Source: Streptomyces sp. PR69 (GTDB taxonomy: Bacteria; Actinomycetota; Actinomycetes; Streptomycetales; Streptomycetaceae). From it: a stretch of 64,000 nucleotides of DNA. The notes below the pieces were generated by a model. The model was not told the origin of the DNA. It saw only the letters and a program-made list of their open reading frames with translations, and did no database searches. The translations under genes were made by a program, and so were the position numbers. Positions 1 to 9,179 of the stretch are shown piece after piece (position 1 is the first letter of the stretch; each line of letters starts with the position of its first letter). The stretch is taken from positions 49,877-113,876 of the forward strand of contig NZ_JAOWCB010000018.1 in NCBI RefSeq assembly GCF_026420845.1, in the 5' to 3' direction.

Positions 1-50
1 GACAGATACGTACCGGTCTTGGACTTCTTGAAGCCCTTGGCCTTGGACAT
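1..50 (-). CDS. Unidentified basic protein, N-terminus only
   Basis: On the minus strand an ATG at 50 opens a frame that runs off the window edge. It reads MSKAKGFKKSKTGTYL, very rich in lysine. It begins 5 bases after the gatA stop codon, so it is probably co-transcribed with gatC-gatA. Only about 16 residues are visible and I do not recognise the family. A gatB gene usually lies further on in this direction in Streptomyces, but this is not the GatB N-terminus. Confidence 0.45.
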   Translation of the reverse strand, partial: MSKAKGFKKSKTGTYL

Positions 51-55
51 GGCAC

Positions 56-1561
56 TCACAGCGAGGGAGCCTCCTCCAGCAGCGGATGACCCCACTTTTC
101 CACGAAGGCGGCCTCGACGGCGGCACCCACCGTGTAGAGGCGGTCGTCCTTCATCGCGGGGGCGACGATCTGCAGACCGACCGGGAGGTTGTCCTCCGGG
201 GCCAGGCCGCAGGGCAGCGACATCGCGGCATTGCCGGCCAGGTTGACCGGGATGGTGCACAGGTCGGCGTAGTACATCGCGATCGGGTCGTCCACGCGCT
301 CGCCGATCGGGAAGGCGGTGGTCGGGGTCGTCGGGGAGACGATCACGTCGACCTGCTCGAAGGACTTCTCGAAGTCCTGCTTGATGAGGGTGCGCACCTT
401 CTGGGCGGAGCCGTAGTACGCGTCGTAGTAGCCGGAGCTCAGCGCATAGGTGCCGAGCATGATGCGGCGCTTGACCTCGGGGCCGAAGCCGTCCGCGCGG
501 GTGACGGCGGTGACGTCCTCGGCGGACGTGGCGCCGTCGTCGCCGGTGCGCAGGCCGTAGCGCAGACCGTCGAAGCGGGCCAGGTTCGAGGAGCACTCGG
601 ACGGCGCGATCAGGTAGTACGCGGAGAGCGCGAGGTCGAAGGACGGGCAGTCCAGCTCCACGACCTCTGCGCCCAGCTCCTTCAGCAGCGCGACGGACTC
701 CTCGAAGCGCTGCATCACCCCGGCCTGGTAGTGCTCGCCGCGGAACTGCTTGACGACGCCGACGCGCATGCCGGCGACCGAGCCGTTGCGGGCGGCCTCG
801 ACGACCGGCGGGACCGGGGCGTCGATCGACGTCGAGTCGAGCGGGTCATGGCCGGCGATGGCCTCGTGCAGCAGCGCGGCGTCCAGGACCGTGCGGGCGC
901 AGGGGCCGCCCTGGTCGAGGGAGGACGAGAACGCGACCATGCCGTAGCGGGACACCCCGCCGTATGTCGGCTTGACGCCGACCGTGCCGGTGACCGAGGC
1001 GGGCTGGCGGATGGAGCCGCCGGTGTCCGTGCCGATGGCCAGCGGCGCCTGGTACGAGGCGAGCGCCGCGCTGGAGCCGCCGCCGGAGCCGCCCGGGATC
1101 TTCGTCAGGTCCCAGGGGTTGCCGGTCGGGCCGTAGGCGCTGTTCTCGGTGGAGGACCCCATGGCGAACTCGTCCATGTTGGTCTTGCCGAGGATGACGA
1201 CGTCCGCGGCCTTCAGCTTCTTGGTGAGCGTCGCGTCGTACGGCGGGATCCAGCCCTCAAGGATCTTGGATCCGACGGTGGTCGGGATGCCCTCGGTGGT
1301 GAAGATGTCCTTGAGCGCGAGCGGCACGCCCGCCAGCGGGCCGAGCTTCTCGCCCGCCTCGCGCTTGGCGTCCACGGCGCGGGCCTGGGCGAGCGCGCCC
1401 TCCCGGTCCACGTGCAGAAACGCGTGCACCTTCTCGTCGACGGCCTCGATGCGGGCGAGGTGCGCCTCGGTGACCTCGACGGCGGTGAGCTCGCCGGAGG
1501 CGATCTTCGCGGCGATCTCGGCCGCGGTGAGCTTGATGATGCTGTCCGTCATGGCGCTCAC
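56..1561 (-). CDS. gatA: Asp-tRNA(Asn)/Glu-tRNA(Gln) amidotransferase subunit A
   Basis: GatA is the amidase subunit of GatCAB. It releases ammonia from glutamine and passes it to GatB, which amidates misacylated Glu-tRNA(Gln) or Asp-tRNA(Asn) in the cytoplasm. The 501-residue product has the full amidase-signature set: the LALKDIF lysine, the glycine/serine loop GGSGGGSSAALAS and the nucleophile region GTDTGGSIRQPAS. Length is normal for the family. The GTG start at 1561 overlaps the gatC stop by four bases (GTGA), so translation is coupled; an ATG three codons in (1552) is the alternative. Confidence 0.97.
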   Translation of the reverse strand: MSAMTDSIIKLTAAEIAAKIASGELTAVEVTEAHLARIEAVDEKVHAFLHVDREGALAQARAVDAKREAGEKLGPLAGVPLALKDIFTTEGIPTTVGSKILEGWIPPYDATLTKKLKAADVVILGKTNMDEFAMGSSTENSAYGPTGNPWDLTKIPGGSGGGSSAALASYQAPLAIGTDTGGSIRQPASVTGTVGVKPTYGGVSRYGMVAFSSSLDQGGPCARTVLDAALLHEAIAGHDPLDSTSIDAPVPPVVEAARNGSVAGMRVGVVKQFRGEHYQAGVMQRFEESVALLKELGAEVVELDCPSFDLALSAYYLIAPSECSSNLARFDGLRYGLRTGDDGATSAEDVTAVTRADGFGPEVKRRIMLGTYALSSGYYDAYYGSAQKVRTLIKQDFEKSFEQVDVIVSPTTPTTAFPIGERVDDPIAMYYADLCTIPVNLAGNAAMSLPCGLAPEDNLPVGLQIVAPAMKDDRLYTVGAAVEAAFVEKWGHPLLEEAPSL

Positions 1562-1854
1562 TCCTCCCCCAGGATCTGCGGCACCTTGAAACGCTGCTGC
1601 TCCTGGGCCGGGGCGCCGGAGAGCGCCTGCTCGGGGGTGAGCGACGGACGGACCTCGTCCGCGCGCATGACGTTGGTCAGCGGCAGCGGGTGGGAGGTCG
1701 GGGGCACGTCTTGGTCGGCGACCTCGGAGACGCGGGCGACCGCGCCGATGATGTCGTCGAGCTGTCCGGCGAAGTGGTCGAGCTCTTCGTCCTTCAGCTC
1801 CAGACGCGCCAGCCGGGCGAGGTGGGCGACCTCCTCGCGCGTAATGCCAGGCAT
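1558..1854 (-). CDS. gatC: Asp-tRNA(Asn)/Glu-tRNA(Gln) amidotransferase subunit C
   Basis: This 98-residue protein is the small stabilising subunit of GatCAB. It opens with the typical helix MPGITREEVAHLARLARLEL and ends with the conserved stretch containing TNVMRADEVRPSLTPEQAL and FKVPQIL. It is the first gene of the gatC-gatA unit, overlaps gatA by four bases, and has a GAGGA ribosome site 8 to 10 bases upstream of its ATG. Confidence 0.96.
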   Translation of the reverse strand: MPGITREEVAHLARLARLELKDEELDHFAGQLDDIIGAVARVSEVADQDVPPTSHPLPLTNVMRADEVRPSLTPEQALSGAPAQEQQRFKVPQILGEE

Positions 1855-1894
1855 GCAGCGATCCTCAGGGGTGAGTGTGAGTGTTTTGGCCTCA

Positions 1895-1926
1895 ATCCTA
1901 TGGGGCGCGCGACGTCGGCCGGTAAA
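1895..1926 (-). promoter_or_regulatory. Possible promoter of gatC-gatA
   Basis: On the minus strand a TAGGAT hexamer (1900 to 1895) matches the actinomycete -10 consensus and lies about 40 bases before the gatC ATG. The only -35-like hexamer, TTTACC at 1926-1921, is 20 bases away, longer than usual. The -10 call is reasonable, the -35 weak. The rest of the gap to rmdB (1927-2152) is GC-rich with only imperfect hairpins. Confidence 0.35.
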
Positions 1927-2069
1927 CGGTTCGGTTCACGTGTGGGGCTCCGCCCTCACACCCCCCTGCCCCGCGCCTTAAGGCACCGGCCTCCGTTGGG
2001 TGCGGATTGCCTGCCCTTGGGTTCCTTGGGGTGCGGGGTCTTGTCCCGCCTCGGGTGGTCGGGGCCCCT

Positions 2070-2088
2070 CCGGGCCTGACGGGCCCGG
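2070..2088 (-). terminator. Weak hairpin downstream of rmdB
   Basis: CCGGGCC and GGCCCGG form a 7-bp stem around a 5-base loop, about 65 bases after the rmdB stop codon. There is no T-run, as is usual for Streptomyces terminators. Assignment as a terminator is inference. Confidence 0.3.
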
Positions 2089-2152
2089 CTCCCCCGGCGA
2101 CCCGCACCCGACAGGGCGCCAGCCCGGCGCGGCCGACCCGCGGGGTCTGGGG

Positions 2153-4315
2153 TCAGGCGACCGTCTGCCCCGAGGGGTTCTCCGCGTCGGCGGAGACCGC
2201 GGGCGCCGCCGACGCCCCCGCGCCCGCACCGGCACCGGCACCGGCAGGAAGCTCCGCCGGGCGCCGCCACCCGTGCTCCCCGCGGGTGCGGAGCCACGCC
2301 GTGGTCTCCTGCGGCGGCATCGCGGGCGCGACCAGCCACCCCTGCACGGCGTCGCACCCCATGCTCCGCAGCCGCTCCCAGGTCTCGTCGTCCTCCACGC
2401 CCTCCGCGACCACAAGGAGCCCCAGCGAATGCGCGAGGTCCAGGGTGCAGCGGACGATCTCCGCGTCTTCGGCGTCGACGGCGAGCCGGGCCACGAAGGA
2501 GCGGTCGATCTTGAGTTCGCTCACCGGGAGGCGGCGGAGGTGGACCAGTGAGGAGTACCCGGTGCCGAAGTCGTCGAGGGACATCTTCACGCCGTGGTCG
2601 CTGAGCCCGGCGAGCGTGTCGGCGGCGCGCTGCGGGTCCTCCAGCAGCACATGCTCGGTGATCTCCAGCTGGAGGGCGCCCGGCGGCACCCCGTGGCGGG
2701 CGAGCCGCGCGGCGACGGCCCCGGCGAAGCCGGGGGTGTGGACGTCGCGCGGGGAGACGTTGACCGCCACCGGGACCGTCAGGCCCTGCTCGCGCCAGCG
2801 GGCGACCTGTGCGAGCGCGGTCTCCAGGACGTACTCCGTCAGATGCGGCATCAGCCCGGAGGACTCGGCGATCGCGATGAATTCGTCCGGCGGGACGCGC
2901 CCCCGGTCCGGGTGGACCCAGCGCACCAGCGCTTCGAGGCCGGCGACATGCCCGTCGAAGCCGACCTTGGGCTGGTAGTGCAGCTCCACCTCGCCGGCGT
3001 CGAGGGCCCGCCGCAGATCGCCGAGGAGGCCGAGCCGGTCGGGGGTGTTGCTGTCGCGCTTGGATTCGTACACCTCGACGCCCGTGCGGTCCCGCTTGGC
3101 CTGGTACATGGCCACGTCGGCGCGGCGCAGCAGCCCTTCGGCGTCATGGGCGTGGTCGGGGAAGACGGCGAGGCCCGCGCTGGCCTCCAGGACGAGGGTG
3201 AGCCCGTCCAGGTCGAGCGGCGAGGACAGGGCCGCGGCGAGGTGGCGGGTGATGCGCTGGGCGCTGGTGGTGGAGTCAGCCGTGGGCAGCAGCACCGCGA
3301 ACTCGTCGCCGCCCAGCCGCGCGGCCTCCGCCCCGCGCGGCAGCGCGGCCTTCAGCCGCTCGGCTATCTGGAGGAGCAGCCGGTCGCCTGCCAGATGGCC
3401 GAGTGTGTCATTGACCGAACGGAAGCGGTCGAGGTCGATCAGGACCAGAGCGGCCCGCTCGCCGCTTCCCTCGGCGTCCTCCAGCGCGGCCCAGGTGCGC
3501 TCCAGCAGCCACTGACGGTTGGGCAGTCCGGTCAGCGGGTCGCGGAGCTGTTCCTCCGCGCGGACCCGAGCGATCCACAGGGTGGAGTCCAGGGCGATCA
3601 GCGGCACGGCGAACAGCGGCAGGAACAGCGGCCTGGTCATGGCGACGACGCAGATCAGCGGGGTGATGCCGAGGAGGGCGACGGCGACGAGCCCCTGCCG
3701 GAGCAGGGCGGTGCGCGCGGCGGTGGGCAGTCCGCCGCCCTGCGGGGCCAGCACATACCACAGCAGTACGCGGGTGACGGCGAGATAGGCGGTGGCGGCG
3801 GCCATGACCTCGGGGGCGGCCGCGATCCCCCAGCCGAGGGGGTTCCAGGGGGCGGCGACGCTCGGGACCACCCCGAACGCGGCGAGGAGCAGCGCCGCCG
3901 CGCCGATGCCGAGGATGTCGACCGCGCCGTGCAGCACGCCCTGCCGCCAGCGGCTGCGGCGGGCGACCCCGACGAGGGCGACGACGGCGAGGCTGACGAG
4001 GCCTGCGGGAACCCAGCCGAACAGCAGCAGCACGGCCAGGGTGAGGGCGGCGCCGGAGCCGGTGCCGCCCCACCAGCGGTCGCGCCCCAGCGCGACGAGA
4101 TGGCCGACGACCAGGCCGGTGAGAAGCGCCAGCGACCAGCCGAGCCCGCCGCCGGGAAAGAGGGCCTGGCCCTCGCGCACGCTGTGCACGATTCCCGCGG
4201 CGAGGACGCCCGCGGCGCCGGCCATGACGGCGAGGGGCAGCCAGGGCGCCGTGTCCGCAAGGGCCGCGAAGGCACGCGGCCGTGAGACCGGGGCGGCGCT
4301 TTCGGTCGGTTTCAT
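2153..4315 (-). CDS. rmdB: Membrane GGDEF-EAL protein, c-di-GMP phosphodiesterase RmdB-like
   Basis: A 720-residue protein. The first ~270 residues hold several hydrophobic segments (about six membrane passes). A GGDEF domain follows, with an intact GGDEF motif near residue 335 but a degenerate upstream RxxD I-site. The EAL domain has LEALVRW near 460 and the metal/catalytic loop DDFGTGYSSL near 580. All hallmark EAL residues look present, so phosphodiesterase activity on c-di-GMP is expected; the GGDEF domain may also be active. The ATG at 4315 follows GAGAGGGACGG; the open frame continues upstream to 4678 but without Streptomyces-like protein. The place beside ligA matches S. coelicolor RmdB (SCO5495), a known phosphodiesterase affecting development. 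The symbol rests on family plus synteny. Confidence 0.88.
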   Translation of the reverse strand: MKPTESAAPVSRPRAFAALADTAPWLPLAVMAGAAGVLAAGIVHSVREGQALFPGGGLGWSLALLTGLVVGHLVALGRDRWWGGTGSGAALTLAVLLLFGWVPAGLVSLAVVALVGVARRSRWRQGVLHGAVDILGIGAAALLLAAFGVVPSVAAPWNPLGWGIAAAPEVMAAATAYLAVTRVLLWYVLAPQGGGLPTAARTALLRQGLVAVALLGITPLICVVAMTRPLFLPLFAVPLIALDSTLWIARVRAEEQLRDPLTGLPNRQWLLERTWAALEDAEGSGERAALVLIDLDRFRSVNDTLGHLAGDRLLLQIAERLKAALPRGAEAARLGGDEFAVLLPTADSTTSAQRITRHLAAALSSPLDLDGLTLVLEASAGLAVFPDHAHDAEGLLRRADVAMYQAKRDRTGVEVYESKRDSNTPDRLGLLGDLRRALDAGEVELHYQPKVGFDGHVAGLEALVRWVHPDRGRVPPDEFIAIAESSGLMPHLTEYVLETALAQVARWREQGLTVPVAVNVSPRDVHTPGFAGAVAARLARHGVPPGALQLEITEHVLLEDPQRAADTLAGLSDHGVKMSLDDFGTGYSSLVHLRRLPVSELKIDRSFVARLAVDAEDAEIVRCTLDLAHSLGLLVVAEGVEDDETWERLRSMGCDAVQGWLVAPAMPPQETTAWLRTRGEHGWRRPAELPAGAGAGAGAGASAAPAVSADAENPSGQTVA

Positions 4316-4649
4316 TCCCGTCCCTCTCACAGCCGGCGGTGCCGTTGCCTCTGCCTCGCGATGGCTCCCGTTGTCATCCCACCACGACTGAAATCCCACC
4401 ACGCAGCCGTGCACGAAAGGCGCGCATCTCAACAGTAGGCCGCAGGAAGCTCGGACGGGCAGCGCTCTACAGCTCTTGCCCGAATGCGACCTGGCCACCC
4501 TTATCCATCTGGTATGGGCCGAACGGGTGACCTGTACCGAGTGTTCCGTCCACCCGGCTCGCCGTACATTTCCGGCCTTTCGCGTCCTGTGCACGCCATT
4601 GCGTAAGCCCTTCACGGCTCCCTCCCAAGCCCCGCACATTGCCGGTCCA
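4316..4649. other. Intergenic region between ligA and rmdB
   Basis: This 334-base stretch lies downstream of ligA and upstream of rmdB, so it should contain the ligA 3' end and the rmdB promoter. It is less GC-rich than its surroundings. I see no strong hairpin and no convincing -10/-35 pair. The open frames across it are out-of-frame extensions of the flanking genes. Confidence 0.5.
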
Positions 4650-6842
4650 TTACGCCTCTTGGGGCACAGCGGCCTCACGCGCCGCGTCCGGGCCCTGTTT
4701 CAGCAGGACTTCAAAGCCGTCTTCGTCCAGCACCGGAACTTTCAGCTGCATGGCCTTGTCATACTTGGAGCCGGGGTTGTCACCGACGATCACAAATCCG
4801 GTCTTCTTGGAGACCGAGCCAGTCACTTTCGCGCCAATTTTCTGCAGCGCCTCTTTTGCGCCATCCCGGGTGTAGTTCTGCAGGGTGCCGGTGACGACGA
4901 CGGTGACGCCCTCCAGCGGCCGGGGCCCCTCGTCCTCCCCCGCGCCCTCTTCCTCCATCCGGACGCCCGCGGCACGCCACTTGCGCAGAATCTCACGGTG
5001 CCAGTCCTCTTCGAACCACTGTTTGAGCGAGGCTGCGATGGTCGGACCGACCCCTTCGACGGCCGCGAGCTCCTCCTCGGACGCCTGCTCGATCCGCTCG
5101 ATCGACCGGAACTCACGCGCCAGCGCCTCCGCAGCGACCGGCCCGACATGACGGATCGACAACCCCGTGATGATCCGCGCGAGGGGCCGCTCCTTGGCCG
5201 CCGCGATGTTCTCCAGCATGGCGACCGCGTTCTTCTTCGGCTCGCCCTTCTGGTTGGCGAAGACCGTGACGACCTTCTCCTCGCCCGTCTTGGGATCGCG
5301 CTTGGGCAGCCCGCTGTCCTGGTCGAGGACATACGCCTTGATGGGCAGCAGCTGCTCGACGGCGAGGTCGAACAGATCGCCCTCGTCCGTCAGCGGCGCC
5401 TCGGCGGGCTCCAGCGGCCGGGTCAGCGCGGCAGCCGCCACATAGCCGAAGTTCTCGATGTCCAGGCACTTGCGGCCGGCGAGATAGAACAGCCGCTCAC
5501 GCAACTGCGCAGGGCAGGAGCGGGCGTTGGGACAGCGCAGATCGACGTCCCCCTCCTTCATGGGACGCAGCGCCGTCCCGCACTCGGGGCACTCGGAGGG
5601 CATCTCGAACTCGCGCTCGCTGCCGTCCCGCAGATCGACGACCGGGCCGAGGATCTCCGGGATGACGTCACCGGCCTTGCGCAGCACCACCGTGTCGCCG
5701 ATGAGGACGCCCTTGGCCTTGACCACGTCCTGGTTGTGCAGCGTGGCGAACTCGACCTCGGAGCCGGCCACGGTGACCGGTTCCACCTGGGCATACGGCG
5801 TCACCCGGCCGGTGCGGCCGACGCCAACCCGGATATTGACCAGCTTGGTGTTGACCTCCTCCGGCGCGTACTTCCACGCGATCGCCCAGCGCGGGGCGCG
5901 CGAGGTGGAGCCCAGCCGCCCCTGGAGCGGGATCTCGTCGAGCTTGACGACCACGCCGTCGATCTCGTGCTCCATCGAGTGGCGGTTCTCGCCGAAGTAC
6001 GCGATGAACTCGCGCACCTCCTTGAGCGAGTCCACGACCTTGTTGTGCGCGGCGGTCGGCAGACCCCACTCGTGCAGCAGCTCGTACGCCTCCGACAGGC
6101 GGTCGATCTGCAGCCCGTCGCGCGCGCCGAGACCGTGCACCAGCATGTGGAGCGGACGGGTGGCGGTGACCTTGGGGTCCTTCTGCCGCAGCGAGCCCGC
6201 GGCCGCGTTCCGCGGATTGGCGAAGGGCTTGTCGCCCGCCTCCACCAGACGGGCGTTGAGCTCCTCGAAGGCGTGCATCGGGAAGTAGACCTCGCCGCGG
6301 ATCTCCACAAGATCCGGGATGCGGTCGCCCTTGAGCCGGTCCGGAATGCCCCCGATGGTGCGGACGTTGGGCGTGATGTCCTCGCCGGTGCGGCCGTCGC
6401 CGCGGGTGGCGGCCCGGGTCAGCCGCCCCTTCTCGTACGTCAGATTCACCGCGAGGCCGTCGACCTTCAGCTCGCACAGGAAGTGGTGCTCGGACTCTCC
6501 GACCTCGCGCGCCACCCGCTCGACCCAGGCGGCCAGCTCCTCGTCGTCGAAGGCATTGTCGAGCGACAGCATGCGCTCGCGGTGCTCGACGGCCGTGAAC
6601 TCCGTCTCATAGGTGCCGGCGACCTTCTGCGTCGGCGAGTCCGGCGTGCGCAGCTGGGGATACTCCTCCTCCAGCTTCTCCAGGGAACGCATCAGCCGGT
6701 CGAACTCGCTGTCGCTGATGACCGGCTGGTCCTTCACGTAGTACCGGAAGCGGTGCTCCTCGACCTGCTCGGCCAGCTGCGCATGCCGCTCCCGCACCTC
6801 CGCGGGCAGGTCCTGCTGCGCCTTCTGCTGCTCACCAGCCAC
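4650..6842 (-). CDS. ligA: NAD-dependent DNA ligase
   Basis: LigA seals nicks during replication and repair using NAD+. The 730-residue product shows the Ia domain (RFRYYVKDQPVISDSEFD), the adenylation lysine in KVDG (residue 126), the OB fold (GRTGRVTPYAQVEPV), a four-cysteine zinc finger (CPECG ... CPNARSCPAQ), helix-hairpin-helix repeats (VEGVGPTIAASL) and a C-terminal BRCT domain (TVVVTGTLQNYTRDGAK). Length is normal for Streptomyces. The GTG at 6842 is preceded by GGGAGG at 8 bases. The open frame extends to 7010, but that part is arginine-rich and not LigA-like. It lies 88 bases after the MetE-like gene and may share its transcript. Confidence 0.97.
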   Translation of the reverse strand: MAGEQQKAQQDLPAEVRERHAQLAEQVEEHRFRYYVKDQPVISDSEFDRLMRSLEKLEEEYPQLRTPDSPTQKVAGTYETEFTAVEHRERMLSLDNAFDDEELAAWVERVAREVGESEHHFLCELKVDGLAVNLTYEKGRLTRAATRGDGRTGEDITPNVRTIGGIPDRLKGDRIPDLVEIRGEVYFPMHAFEELNARLVEAGDKPFANPRNAAAGSLRQKDPKVTATRPLHMLVHGLGARDGLQIDRLSEAYELLHEWGLPTAAHNKVVDSLKEVREFIAYFGENRHSMEHEIDGVVVKLDEIPLQGRLGSTSRAPRWAIAWKYAPEEVNTKLVNIRVGVGRTGRVTPYAQVEPVTVAGSEVEFATLHNQDVVKAKGVLIGDTVVLRKAGDVIPEILGPVVDLRDGSEREFEMPSECPECGTALRPMKEGDVDLRCPNARSCPAQLRERLFYLAGRKCLDIENFGYVAAAALTRPLEPAEAPLTDEGDLFDLAVEQLLPIKAYVLDQDSGLPKRDPKTGEEKVVTVFANQKGEPKKNAVAMLENIAAAKERPLARIITGLSIRHVGPVAAEALAREFRSIERIEQASEEELAAVEGVGPTIAASLKQWFEEDWHREILRKWRAAGVRMEEEGAGEDEGPRPLEGVTVVVTGTLQNYTRDGAKEALQKIGAKVTGSVSKKTGFVIVGDNPGSKYDKAMQLKVPVLDEDGFEVLLKQGPDAAREAAVPQEA

Positions 6843-6930
6843 CGTGTCGTCCTCCCGTGTCCCACCGGTGCCACCCGTCACCGGTACCCGCCGGACCCGC
6901 CGTGGGCGCCGCCGTACCCCCGAGCACCCG

Positions 6931-7926
6931 TCACTCAGGGTTGTCCGCGAGCGATCTCGCGGCCCGGACGCAGTGGGCGAGCGCCGCACGGGCGTACGCG
7001 GGCGAGGCACCCGCGAGACCGCATGTGGGAGTGATCACCACGGACTCCGCGAGAGTCCCCGGATTCAGCCCCAGCCTGCGCCACAGCGTCCTGACACCCA
7101 TGACGCTACCGGCAGGGTCTGACAATGCCGTGTCGGCGGACGGCACGACCCCGGCGAGCAGCCGGACGCCCGCCTCCACCGCCTCGCCGATCGCTTCCTC
7201 ATCACGCTCGGTGATCAGTTGGAAATCGAACGAAACGGCCGACGCTCCGGCGCGCCGCAGCAGCGCGAAGGGCACGTCCGGCGCGCAGGAGTGCACCACG
7301 AGCGGGCCGTCGCAGACCGCCCCCACCTCGCGCAGCGTGCTCTCGACGAGCTGCCGGTCGACGGCCCGGTGGGTGCGGTAGCCGCTGGCCGTGCGGATCT
7401 GTCCGCGCAGCACGGCGGTGAGCGACGGCTCGTCGAGCTGGAGGACCAGCTGCGCGCCCGGCACCCGGCGGGCGACCTCCGCGAGGTGGGCGCGCAGCCC
7501 CTCCGCGAGCGACGCCGCAAGATCCCGGCAGGCCCCCGGATCGGCGAGCGCCGCCTCGCCGCCGCGCAGCTCCACGGCGGCGGCGAGCGTCCAGGGCCCC
7601 ACGGCCTGCACCTTGAGCGGCCCGGCGTACCCCTGGGTGTGCTCCTCCAGCGCGTCGAGGTCTTCGCCGAGCCAGGAGCGGGCGCGCCGGGTGTCCCGGC
7701 CGGGCCGGTCGCTGATCCGCCAGCCGCTGGGCTCCACGTGCGCGTACAGGTCGACAAGCAGCCCGACGGTCCGCCCGATCATGTCCGCGCCGGGCCCTCG
7801 GGCGGGCAGCTCGGGCAGGTGCGGAAACTCCTCGAAGGTCCCGGCGACGGTCTTCGCGGCCTCGCGCGCGTCCCCGCCGGGCATGGACCCGACGCCGGTC
7901 GCGCCCCGGAACATCTGCTCGCTCAT
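6931..7926 (-). CDS. Cobalamin-independent methionine synthase C-terminal domain protein
   Basis: A 331-residue protein with the fold of the catalytic (C-terminal) half of MetE. It has the zinc-binding HxC motif in VVHSCAPD and the later cysteine in TPTCGLAG, together with LQLDEPSLT. It lacks the N-terminal half of a full MetE (about 750 residues), so it is a short MetE-like protein of a type common in actinomycetes; its methyl donor and acceptor are unknown. The ATG at 7926 overlaps the stop of the upstream SDR gene by four bases, so the two are translationally coupled. GTG-rich 5' open frame upstream is out of family. Confidence 0.85.
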   Translation of the reverse strand: MSEQMFRGATGVGSMPGGDAREAAKTVAGTFEEFPHLPELPARGPGADMIGRTVGLLVDLYAHVEPSGWRISDRPGRDTRRARSWLGEDLDALEEHTQGYAGPLKVQAVGPWTLAAAVELRGGEAALADPGACRDLAASLAEGLRAHLAEVARRVPGAQLVLQLDEPSLTAVLRGQIRTASGYRTHRAVDRQLVESTLREVGAVCDGPLVVHSCAPDVPFALLRRAGASAVSFDFQLITERDEEAIGEAVEAGVRLLAGVVPSADTALSDPAGSVMGVRTLWRRLGLNPGTLAESVVITPTCGLAGASPAYARAALAHCVRAARSLADNPE

Positions 7927-8612
7927 CGCCTCGGCCGCACCGTCAGATCGTTGATCTCCGCGTCCCGGGGCAGGTCGATCGCGGTGAGAATCGCCGTCGC
8001 GACGGACTCGGGGTCGATCCAGCGGGACGGCTCGTACTCCTTGCCCTCCTGGGAGTGCACCTTGGCCTGCATGGGGCTGGCGGTGCGCCCCGGATAGACG
8101 GAGGTCACCCGCACCCCGTTCGCGTACTCCTCCTGCCGCAGCGAGTCCGCGAGCGCCTTCAGCCCGTGCTTGGACGCGGCGTACGCGCTCCACTGGGCAT
8201 GCGCGTTGAGCCCGGCGCCGGAGTTGACGAAGACCACATGCCCCCGCGCGGCCCGCAGCTGGGGCAGAAAAAGCCGGGTGAGCTCGGCGGGCGCGATCAG
8301 ATTGACATTGAGCTGCTGCCGCCAGGTCTTGCAGCTCAGCTCGCCGACCGCGCCGAGGTCCACGACCCCCGCGCTGTGCACCAGCGAGTCGATCCGCTCC
8401 GGCATCGTCTGATGCCCGAACGCCCACGAGATCCGGTCCGGCTCCGCGAGATCCGCGACGAGCGTACGGGCCCCGGGGAACTGCCCGGCCAGCTCCTTCG
8501 CCCGTCCCGCGTCCCGCGCCAGCAGTACGAGGTCGTCGCCGCGCTCATCGAGCCGCCGCGCCACGGCCGCGCCGATTCCGGAACCGGCGCCGGTGATCAC
8601 ATGTGTAGCCAT
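7923..8612 (-). CDS. Short-chain dehydrogenase/reductase
   Basis: A 229-residue classical SDR. It has the NAD(P)-binding TGAGSGIG at residues 7-14, the conserved serine in FVNSGAGL, and the catalytic pair Y144xxxK148 in YAASK. Substrate unknown; the short C-terminus (PRDAEINDLTVRP) is typical of SDRs acting on small molecules with NADP(H). It overlaps the MetE-like gene by four bases, so both belong to one operon that probably continues into ligA. Confidence 0.9.
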   Translation of the reverse strand: MATHVITGAGSGIGAAVARRLDERGDDLVLLARDAGRAKELAGQFPGARTLVADLAEPDRISWAFGHQTMPERIDSLVHSAGVVDLGAVGELSCKTWRQQLNVNLIAPAELTRLFLPQLRAARGHVVFVNSGAGLNAHAQWSAYAASKHGLKALADSLRQEEYANGVRVTSVYPGRTASPMQAKVHSQEGKEYEPSRWIDPESVATAILTAIDLPRDAEINDLTVRPRR

Positions 8613-8627
8613 GGCCCCATGCTCGCA

Positions 8628-8729
8628 TCACCGGCGGCGCATGCACTCCTCCAGGGTGTGCCCGCCCTCACCGATGAGCTGCGCCAATTCGCGCACGGGC
8701 CGGGTGTGGCGCTCGCCGCGGATGTTCAT
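8628..8729 (-). CDS. Possible 33-residue small protein
   Basis: An ATG at 8729 opens MNIRGERHTRPVRELAQLI and ends in EECMRRR with a TGA 15 bases before the SDR start. The composition (charged, helical-looking, ending in a run of arginines) resembles a real small protein more than shadow frames do. The ribosome site is poor and the open frame continues upstream antisense to the DUF427 gene, so this may be chance. No function can be given. Confidence 0.3.
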   Translation of the reverse strand: MNIRGERHTRPVRELAQLIGEGGHTLEECMRRR

Positions 8730-8785
8730 GGCCGACGCCTGCGGGTGGGGGGAATCCCCATCCCGGCGTTCTCGTTGTGCCGTGC

Positions 8786-9121
8786 ATGACCTCAGGCCAC
8801 CGCATCACGATCGAACGCTCCACGCACCACGTCCGCGTCCTCTCGGCCGGAGCCGTCCTGGCGGAGAGCCGCCGCCCTCTGGTGCTGCGCGAGACAGGCT
8901 GCCCCGTGCGTTACTACATCCCCCCGGAGGACGTCCGCACAGACCTGTTGACGGAATCGGACACCCACACGTACTGCCCCTTCAAGGGCACGGCCTCCTA
9001 CTGGTCCCGCCCGGAAGCGAAGGACCTGGTGTGGGCGTACCCGGTCCCCAAGCCGGACGTGGCTCAGATCAAGGGGCACTTCTGCTTCTACGAGGCGGAG
9101 GTGGTGGAGCCGTCCGGCTGA
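8786..9121 (+). CDS. DUF427 domain protein
   Basis: A 111-residue protein of the DUF427 family, a small beta-rich fold widespread in actinomycetes with no assigned reaction. Family-typical stretches are VLAESRRPLVLRETGCPVRYYIP, split here as VLAESRRPLVLRE and PVRYYIPPEDV, and the CPFKGTASYW motif, followed by WAYPVPKPDVAQIKGHFCFY. I chose the ATG at 8786; a GTG at 8777 is the alternative. An 8-bp inverted repeat (CCGGCTGA at 9114, TCAGCCGG at 9142) straddles its stop codon and may serve as a terminator. Confidence 0.85.
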   Translation: MTSGHRITIERSTHHVRVLSAGAVLAESRRPLVLRETGCPVRYYIPPEDVRTDLLTESDTHTYCPFKGTASYWSRPEAKDLVWAYPVPKPDVAQIKGHFCFYEAEVVEPSG

Positions 9122-9179
9122 GCAGCTCATGGGCCCGCTGGTCAGCCGGCTGAACACTCGGGGCACTCGCCGACTCTCG

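Noticed and set aside
86..1981. 631-residue open frame antisense to gatA and gatC
   Set aside because: It is a high-GC shadow of real genes on the other strand; composition is repetitive and no domain is seen.
4476..7034. 852-residue plus-strand open frame over ligA
   Set aside because: Antisense shadow: ligA has complete family motifs on the minus strand.
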